The position numbers and the translations under genes are program-made. 5,202 bases of DNA from Chloroflexota bacterium (GTDB lineage: Bacteria > Chloroflexota > Dormibacteria > Dormibacterales > Dormibacteraceae): contig VBGE01000216.1 in NCBI GenBank assembly GCA_005880345.1, positions 1-5,202 on the forward strand. Reading direction: 5' to 3'. Shown one piece after another: positions 1 to 4,090 of the stretch (within the stretch, counting starts at the first letter, position 1; every line of letters begins with the position of its first letter). The notes beneath the pieces were generated by a model, which saw only the letters and a program-made list of their open reading frames with translations, had not been told where the DNA came from and made no database searches.

Positions 1-107
1 AAGAGCCAGACGACCTCCCAGACCCAGTAGCGCTTGTAGACGTAGAGCTGGCGCTCGGCAAAGCCGAGCAGCGCGCCCATCTCGGAGTGTCTGACCCCGA
101 CTGTCAC
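1..107 (-). CDS. ABC-2 type transporter permease, N-terminal fragment
   Basis: First 35 codons of the gene that follows the ABC ATPase; the rest lies beyond the left edge. The GTG start at 107-105 overlaps the ATPase TGA stop (106-104) as GTGA, and AGGAGGT sits six bases upstream, so this start is preferred over an in-frame ATG at 80. The visible protein reads MTVGVRHSEMGALLGFAER and continues with QLYVYKRYWVWEVVWL: an amphipathic, aromatic-rich lead-in typical of the cytoplasmic N-terminus running into the first helix of ABC-2/DrrB-like permeases. By context it would be the membrane channel for the neighbouring ATPase. No membrane helix is complete here, so the family call rests mainly on the operon position. 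Confidence 0.75.
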   Translation of the reverse strand, partial: MTVGVRHSEMGALLGFAERQLYVYKRYWVWEVVWL

Positions 108-919
108 GGGGCGACCTCCTCCATCTCTTCGGCTTCGAGCCTTTTGCCCGTGAGGTGCATGAAGACGTCTTCCAGCGAAGGCGCGTCATAGCGCGTCGAC
201 AGCTCGCCCGGAGTTCCGTCGGCCAGCACGCGGCCGCCGTCCATCATCAGGACGCGGTCGCACATGGCCGCCGCCTCGTCCATGTCGTGCGTGCACAGCA
301 GCACAGTGATCTCGCGCTGCGACCGCAGCGACTCCAGCACGGACTGCACCTCTTTCTTCGAGCGCGGGTCGAGGCCTGTGGTCGGCTCGTCCATCAACAG
401 GAGCGACGGCGCCGTCAGGAAGCTGCGCGCGATCGCCACCTTCTGCTGCTGCCCGCGGGACAGCTGCTTCATGGGCTGATCGATCACGTCGCGGGGCAGG
501 CCGAGGGTTTCCAGGATCTCGACGACACGCCTTCTTGTCCCGCCGGTGTTGCCGTAGAGCCGCGCGGCGTAGACCATGTTTTCCCAAGGGCTCAGCTCTT
601 TGAAGAACGCGGCCTCGACCGAGACGCGATTGACATGCCGGCGGACCTCGAGCGCGTCGTCGACGACGTCCCAACCGAACACGAACGCGCGGCCCGCGTC
701 GGGCGTGAGCAATGTGCCGAGGATTCGGATGAGTGTGGACTTGCCACTTCCGTTGGGCCCCAGGATGCCGGTCACCCCTCCCTTGTCGACCGTCAGGTCG
801 AGCTCATGGAGGGCGACCTTGTCCTTCCATTCGCGCTTCCACCAGTGCGCGCCGGATTCGCGCTCGCGCCGGCGAAAGGCTTTCCGGACCCCTCGAAGTT
901 CTACCGCCGGACTGTTCAT
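104..919 (-). CDS. ABC-2 type (DrrA/NatA-like) transporter ATP-binding protein
   Basis: A 271-residue nucleotide-binding subunit expected to hydrolyse ATP at the inner membrane face and drive export through the ABC-2 permease encoded next. Numbering from ATG 919: Walker A GPNGSGKST at 54-62, signature LSRGQ at 153-157, Walker B LLLMDE at 173-178, D-loop TGLD at 181-184, H-loop His211. The C-terminal SLEDVFMHLTG motif is typical of drug/sodium-export type ABC-2 ATPases. The Q-loop position (about residue 101, VSVEAAFF) lacks the usual Gln, as in some divergent members of this group. There is a basic, Trp-containing N-terminal insertion at about 16-33 before the core. A TTG at 931 is also open, but ATG 919 has GGAG six bases upstream and is preferred. 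Substrate is not determinable; drug or lipid export is the family norm. Confidence 0.93.
   Translation of the reverse strand: MNSPAVELRGVRKAFRRRERESGAHWWKREWKDKVALHELDLTVDKGGVTGILGPNGSGKSTLIRILGTLLTPDAGRAFVFGWDVVDDALEVRRHVNRVSVEAAFFKELSPWENMVYAARLYGNTGGTRRRVVEILETLGLPRDVIDQPMKQLSRGQQQKVAIARSFLTAPSLLLMDEPTTGLDPRSKKEVQSVLESLRSQREITVLLCTHDMDEAAAMCDRVLMMDGGRVLADGTPGELSTRYDAPSLEDVFMHLTGKRLEAEEMEEVAP
114..120 (-). promoter_or_regulatory. Shine-Dalgarno site of the permease
   Basis: AGGAGGT lies inside the last codons of the ATPase gene, six bases before the GTG start at 107. It decides the permease start and, with the GTGA overlap, indicates translational coupling of the two subunits. Confidence 0.8.
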
Positions 920-925
920 CACCAA

Positions 926-929
926 CTCC
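926..929 (-). promoter_or_regulatory. Shine-Dalgarno site of the ABC ATPase
   Basis: GGAG, six bases before ATG 919. It selects this start over the upstream in-frame TTG codons at 931 and 925 and GTG at 922. It begins about 17 bases after the terminator U-tract ends, so the ribosome site is exposed only on read-through transcripts. Confidence 0.65.
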
Positions 930-945
930 AAAAACCCGAACCGAC

Positions 946-989
946 AAAAAGAAAAGGACCGTGGCGGTGCCCAACAACCGCACGGTCCT
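946..989 (-). terminator. Intrinsic terminator in the leader of the ABC operon
   Basis: On the minus strand, AGGACCGTG (989-981) pairs perfectly with CACGGTCCT (963-955). The stem continues by three more G-C pairs (980-978 with 967-965) across one bulged base (964), leaving a ten-base loop. The RNA then reads UUUUCUUUUU (955-946). This is a textbook rho-independent terminator for leftward transcription only; on the plus strand no T-run follows the hairpin. It ends 26 bases before the ATPase ATG and 176 bases after the peptidase stop codon. That placement suits a leader attenuator better than a simple end-of-gene terminator, though it would also stop read-through from the peptidase gene. Confidence 0.85.
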
Positions 990-1007
990 GACTTGACTGT
1001 CTGGGTT

Positions 1008-1127
1008 CTAGTGCTTGGCTACGAGTCCAGGGTCAATAGGCGGTTGCGGGCAGGCATGCTTCGCCCCTGCTTGCGAGGCGCATGCGAACAATTCCTGCCA
1101 AGTCAACCGCTCCTTATTGGATTTCAT
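1008..1127 (-). CDS. Putative 39-residue leader peptide upstream of the ABC operon
   Basis: Small ORF starting MKSNKERLTWQELF and ending PGLVAKH, with ATG at 1127 and TAG at 1010-1008, 19 bases before the terminator hairpin. No homologue is recognised. It has two cysteines and a proline cluster (PQPP, residues 27-30) that coincides with the central pairing segment of the leader. The start has only a weak G-rich upstream stretch (GGGTGTG), which is itself in a hairpin; an in-frame GTG at 1133 is an alternative start. Third-position GC is roughly 60-65 percent, below the neighbours, so coding evidence is modest. It is called because of its position between promoter and terminator; it could instead be chance open frame in a structured RNA. 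Confidence 0.4.
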   Translation of the reverse strand: MKSNKERLTWQELFACASQAGAKHACPQPPIDPGLVAKH

Positions 1128-1130
1128 GGA

Positions 1131-1148
1131 CACACCCGGATGGGTGTG
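1131..1148 (-). other. Perfect 7-bp hairpin before the small ORF
   Basis: On the minus strand CACACCC (1148-1142), loop ATCC, then GGGTGTG (1137-1131). It lies 17 bases after the peptidase stop and ends four bases before ATG 1127. No T-tract follows, so it is not a standard intrinsic terminator. It includes the only G-rich stretch that could act as a ribosome site for the small ORF, so it might control that start or protect the 5' end of the leader RNA. Confidence 0.6.
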
Positions 1149-1161
1149 CGACAGCCGACTA

Positions 1162-1190
1162 AGACTAATCGCCGATGGACCCGAAGTCAA
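1162..1190 (-). promoter_or_regulatory. Candidate promoter of the ABC operon leader
   Basis: TTGACT (1190-1185, five of six matches to TTGACA) and TAGTCT (1167-1162, fitting TANNNT) are separated by exactly 17 bases. Predicted transcription start is about 1154-1156, giving a leader of about 235 bases. The -10 hexamer contains the TAG stop codon of the peptidase gene, and the -35 lies in its last codons. Pattern-based only. Confidence 0.5.
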
Positions 1191-3303
1191 GACCAAGGCG
1201 GCTCAGGACGAAGGCCATCACGAATGCCTCTTCCCTCCACGAGTCGTAGCGGCCGGACGGGCCCATATGACCGGCGCCCATCTGGGTCTTGAGCACGACC
1301 GGGCGATCGCCCGTGTTCAGCGTCCGCAGCTTGGCGACCCACTTCGCCGGCTCCCAGTACGAGACACGCGGGTCGTTGAGCGCGCCCATGACCAGGAGCC
1401 CCGGGTAGGCGGTCTGATGGACGTTGTCGTATGGCGAGTAGCCCTTGATGTATCGGTAATACGGCTCTTCGGCCGGGTTACCCCACTCGTCGTATTCGTT
1501 GATCGTGAGCGGCAGCTTGTCGTCGAGCATCGTGGTGAGCGCGTCGACAAAAGGCACCTGGGCGACGGCACACGCGAAGAGGTGCGGGCGCTGGTTCAGG
1601 ACGGCGCCGATGAGGAGGCCGCCGGCGCTGCGGCCGCGGATGGCCAGGCGGTCGGGCGAGGTGTAGCCGGCTTCGACCAGGTGCTCGGCGCAGGCGATGA
1701 AGTCGTCGAACGTGTTTCGCTTGCGCAGCAGCCTGCCATCCTCGTACCACTCCCTCCCCATCTCGCCGCCGCCGCGCACATGCGCGATGGCAAAGATGAG
1801 GCCGCGATCGAGGAGGCTCAGCCGGGCGGGGTCGAACATCGGGTCGTTGGAGTGCTCGTAGGCGCCGTAGCCGTACAGGAGAAGAGGCCTTGCCCCTCCG
1901 GCCCCAGCCCCATCCCCGCCTGCGGCGGTACTTCCCCGCAAGCGGGGAAGAGCCACTTCCCCATGAATGGGGAGGACAGCTCTTCGATACACCAGTGAGA
2001 TGGGGACTCTTGTCGCGTCCGGGGCGGTGGCCCACACGCGCTCGGTCGTGTAGTCGTCGCGGTTGTATCCGCCGCGGACCGGCTGCTCCTTGACGATAGT
2101 TCGCTCGCGCGTCTCCATGTCGTAGTCGACCGCCGACCACGGCGCGGTCAGCGAGGTGTAGAAGAAGCGCATCACCTGGCTGTCGTAGCTGGGGCTGCCG
2201 CCCGGGAAAGCGGTGTAGGCGGCGTCAGGCTGATCGACCACGTGGAGCTCGCCGGTCGAAGAACTCTGAACCTCGATGCGCTGCAGGCCATCCGACCGCT
2301 GGCCGAGGACGACGTGACGCCTGTGCACGTCGATGAGGTTGAGCCGCACGCCCGGACGCTCCGGCACAACCTCGGTCCACGACGCGCGGGACGGGCTGTC
2401 TATGGGCGCGGCCATGAGCCGGAAGTTGAGGGCGCCGTCGTTGGTGAGCAGAAGGAAGCGGTCCTCCTGGTGGTCGACCGAGTACTCGATGTTCGGCCGG
2501 CGAGGCTCGATGAGCACGGGCTCTGCCTCGGGCTCGTCGCTGCGCAGAAATCGTGACTCGCTCGACACCTGGCTCGAGCTGGTGATGAAGATGTAGCGCT
2601 CGCTCTTCGAAAGCTCGACGCTGAGCTCGAAGCGCTCGTCGTCTTCCTGGATGACCAGCACGTCCTGCTCCGTCGGGGCGCCCAGGCGATGCCGCCACAC
2701 CTGGTATGGGCGCATCGCGGCATCGGGCCGGGCGTAGAAGAAGGTCCGGCTGTCGGACGACCAGGCGGCGCCGTAGTAGACGCCGGACACGATGTCGGGC
2801 AGGTCGGCGCCACTGTCGAGATCGCGGAAGCGAAGCTCGTGCAGCTCAGAGCCATTGATGTCCTGCGCGTAGGCGACTGTGCTCTCGTCCGGGCTTCGCT
2901 CGACGTAGCCGAGCTCGAAATATTCGTGGCCTTTGGCCAGCTCGTTGGCGTCGAGAATGACCTGCTCCTGAGCTTCCATCGAGCCGCGTCGACGGCAGTA
3001 GATCTCGTAGTCGAGGCCTTCGACGGTGCGGGTGTAGGTCCACCAACCCTTGTCGAAGACGGGGGCCGAGAAGTCGGTCTCCTGGACTCGACCGACGATC
3101 TCCCGATAGAGCTCAGCCTGCAGGCCGGCCGCCGGCGCCATCACCTCGTCCGTGTAAGCGTTCTCGGCCTCCAGGTAGGCGATGACCTCGGGGTTCTGCT
3201 TGTCGCGGAGCCAGTAGTACGGATCGACGCGCTGGTCGCCGTGCGCCTCGATCACGTGGGGCCGCCGAGGGGCGGCCGGTGGGCGGGTGGAGGCGACCTT
3301 CAC
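1165..3303 (-). CDS. ptrB: Oligopeptidase B / prolyl oligopeptidase family serine peptidase (S9A)
   Basis: A peptidase expected to act in the cytoplasm on short peptides; no signal peptide is seen. The N-terminal DPYYWLRD and the LEAENAYTDEVMAP helix are hallmark S9A/oligopeptidase B sequences, followed by the beta-propeller (about residues 50-420, numbering from GTG 3303) and the alpha/beta hydrolase domain. The catalytic triad is readable: Ser559 in GRSAGG, Asp644 in ALNDPRVSYW, His679 in GAGHMG. The AHVRGGGEMGREWYEDG stretch matches oligopeptidase B, which cleaves after Lys/Arg. About 20-25 extra residues at roughly 442-471 come from a palindromic repeat inserted in frame. The start is uncertain: GTG 3303, GTG 3312 and TTG 3372 are in frame. 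GTG 3303 gives 712 residues, fitting the family once the insert is subtracted. A TACAGT hexamer (3316-3311) seven bases before it would allow leaderless transcription. Confidence 0.93.
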   Translation of the reverse strand: MKVASTRPPAAPRRPHVIEAHGDQRVDPYYWLRDKQNPEVIAYLEAENAYTDEVMAPAAGLQAELYREIVGRVQETDFSAPVFDKGWWTYTRTVEGLDYEIYCRRRGSMEAQEQVILDANELAKGHEYFELGYVERSPDESTVAYAQDINGSELHELRFRDLDSGADLPDIVSGVYYGAAWSSDSRTFFYARPDAAMRPYQVWRHRLGAPTEQDVLVIQEDDERFELSVELSKSERYIFITSSSQVSSESRFLRSDEPEAEPVLIEPRRPNIEYSVDHQEDRFLLLTNDGALNFRLMAAPIDSPSRASWTEVVPERPGVRLNLIDVHRRHVVLGQRSDGLQRIEVQSSSTGELHVVDQPDAAYTAFPGGSPSYDSQVMRFFYTSLTAPWSAVDYDMETRERTIVKEQPVRGGYNRDDYTTERVWATAPDATRVPISLVYRRAVLPIHGEVALPRLRGSTAAGGDGAGAGGARPLLLYGYGAYEHSNDPMFDPARLSLLDRGLIFAIAHVRGGGEMGREWYEDGRLLRKRNTFDDFIACAEHLVEAGYTSPDRLAIRGRSAGGLLIGAVLNQRPHLFACAVAQVPFVDALTTMLDDKLPLTINEYDEWGNPAEEPYYRYIKGYSPYDNVHQTAYPGLLVMGALNDPRVSYWEPAKWVAKLRTLNTGDRPVVLKTQMGAGHMGPSGRYDSWREEAFVMAFVLSRLGLDFGSIGD
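1891..1978. repeat. REP/MITE-like cluster of palindromes inside ptrB
   Basis: Three adjacent palindromes lie in one stretch: CCGCC-TGC-GGCGG (1916-1928), the near-perfect CTTCCCCGCAAGCGGGGAAG (1931-1950, nine-pair arms, two-base centre) and TCCCCAT-GA-ATGGGGA (1958-1973). They are flanked by a low-complexity C-rich run (1891-1917). Such dense inverted repeats are unlike the surrounding coding sequence and resemble small mobile palindromic elements that can be read in frame. In the peptidase it encodes LPIHGEVALPRLRG followed by a Gly/Ala-rich tail, between the conserved VPISLVYRR and RPLLLYGYGAYE. Exact ends are not defined, and no other copy is in the window. Confidence 0.65.
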
Positions 3304-3352
3304 CCGCTCCACTGTAGATGTACCAGGGCTGTGAGCAGCCGCTCCCGGGTGG

Positions 3353-3586
3353 TCAGCTAGCGGCCAGCTCAAATGCCTTGCGCACCATGCGTTTGACGTC
3401 GGCGCGCTCGGCGTCCGCCGGCCTGCGCAGGGTGATGGAGCGCATCAGCTTGCCTCCACCCTGCAGCAGCCCCGTCCCGTCGTCGAGGTCGACACCACGA
3501 TAGAAGTAGAGATTGGCGTGGTCGGGGTAGGTCCCGATGCCGACCACATCCTTGCCGTCGACGGCGTAGCGGTAGAGCTTCCACAT
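3353..3586 (-). pseudogene. DUF1801-family protein, N-terminally truncated remnant
   Basis: The last 77 codons of a DUF1801 (YdhG/CyaY-like fold) protein. The diagnostic core is present: HANLYFYRGVDLDDGTGLLQ, then GGGKLMRSITL and a C-terminal helix ending RKAFELAAS. Family members are usually about 115-145 residues; the N-terminal helices are absent. The frame stays open upstream but reads the antisense of the sigma-factor gene, with no DUF1801 similarity, so the gene is broken near 3590-3605. An ATG at 3586 might still allow a 77-residue product, but there is no convincing ribosome site. It ends about 50 bases before the peptidase gene on the same strand. Family assignment is from motif recognition; function of DUF1801 proteins is poorly known. 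Confidence 0.65.
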
Positions 3587-4090
3587 GGTTCGGCTGGCGG
3601 CGATCGACAGGCGTTCGACCAGCTGGTGGGGCCGCTTGTCGACCAGGCGTTTCGGCTCGCCTACGGGATGCTCCACGATCGTCACGCGGCCGAGGACGCG
3701 GTGCAGGAGGGGGCGATCAGGGCCTGGCGCAAGCTGAACAACCTGAGGCCCGGCACCGAGATGCGGCCGTGGTTTCTGGCGATAGTCGCCAATCAATGCC
3801 GGACCATCGCGCGCGGCCGCTGGTGGTCGGTGTTGCGCGTTGACGTCCCCGCGAGTGCGGCCGGCGCAGACCCCGCTGATGAGTACGTTCGCGGCGCCGA
3901 CATCCGCGCGGCCCTGCTCAGGTTGTCGACCGAGCACCGCGAGGTGCTCGTGCTCCATTACTACCTCGATCTGCCGCTGGACGAGATCGCCGCGATCGCG
4001 GGCATCCCGATCGGCACAGTCAAGTCCCGCATCAACCGGGGCATCGCGGCGATGCGCCCTTTCTTTGAACCGATGGAGGCCTTGATCTAG
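3518..4090 (+). CDS. ECF-type RNA polymerase sigma factor
   Basis: 190 residues from GTG 3518. Region 2 spans about residues 32-100: AFRLAYGMLHDRHAAEDAVQ (core-binding 2.2 and -10 melting segments), then MRPWFLAIVANQCRT. A short linker (101-126) leads to region 4 at about 127-180 with helix-turn-helix LPLDEIAAIAGIPIGTVKSR, which reads the -35 element. This is a group 4 (ECF) sigma that directs RNA polymerase to a stimulus-specific regulon. The first 26 residues are the antisense of the DUF1801 remnant and show no family similarity; recognisable sigma sequence begins at GGDRQAFDQLV. No other in-frame start is visible between 3518 and region 2, so the native N-terminus may have been replaced. 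The stop overlaps the start of the next gene, implying coupled expression. Confidence 0.88.
   Translation: MVGVGPDADHILAVDGVAVELPHGSAGGDRQAFDQLVGPLVDQAFRLAYGMLHDRHAAEDAVQEGAIRAWRKLNNLRPGTEMRPWFLAIVANQCRTIARGRWWSVLRVDVPASAAGADPADEYVRGADIRAALLRLSTEHREVLVLHYYLDLPLDEIAAIAGIPIGTVKSRINRGIAAMRPFFEPMEALI
4075..4079 (+). promoter_or_regulatory. Shine-Dalgarno site of the NHL membrane protein
   Basis: GGAGG within the last sigma codons, ten bases before GTG 4090. It supports this start and the one-base TAG/GTG overlap. Confidence 0.6.

Larger units (their letters stand above)
920..1155 (-). promoter_or_regulatory. Probable attenuator leader of the ABC operon
   Basis: Non-genic region between peptidase and ATPase. 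In transcript order it holds a promoter, a hairpin, a 39-codon ORF and a terminator. Three copies of one element support alternative folding. GCGGTTG occurs at 1110-1104 (small-ORF codons 6-8) and at 981-975 (terminator 5' arm and loop). Its exact complement CAACCGC lies at 1046-1040 (codons 28-30). Segment two can pair with one or three; pairing with three is extended by CCC (1050-1048) against GGG (972-970). Pairing 2:3 would consume 981-978 of the terminator stem. A second complement, TGACTTG (1105-1099) with CAAGTCA (995-989), also links the ORF start to the terminator foot. The sequence shows the complementarity; the regulatory mechanism is inferred. Confidence 0.55.

Noticed and set aside
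955..989. Bidirectional terminator
   Set aside because: On the plus strand the hairpin is followed by GACTTGACTG with no T-run, so only leftward termination is supported.
155..991. Plus-strand open frame of 278 codons opposite the ABC ATPase
   Set aside because: His/Arg-rich shadow translation of a clear ABC ATPase gene, with no family motif.
946..1000. T-box riboswitch suggested by GGGCACCGCC before the T-run
   Set aside because: It only loosely resembles the UGGNACCGCG core with an extra base, lies in the loop and 3' arm of the terminator rather than in an antiterminator bulge, has no stem I/specifier-like region, and the downstream gene is not an aminoacyl-tRNA synthetase or amino-acid gene.
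1015..1998. Long plus-strand open frame of 327 codons antisense to ptrB
   Set aside because: It mirrors the peptidase gene; it has no recognisable domains, and its length is explained by GC-rich codon bias of the real gene on the other strand.
2689..3360. Plus-strand open frame of 223 codons opposite the 5' part of ptrB
   Set aside because: Antisense shadow; the minus strand carries unmistakable oligopeptidase B motifs throughout.
3440..3517. Promoter for the sigma gene (TCGACA near 3489 with AT-richer bases after it)
   Set aside because: No TANNNT hexamer falls at acceptable spacing, and the sequence is explained as DUF1801 coding DNA on the other strand.
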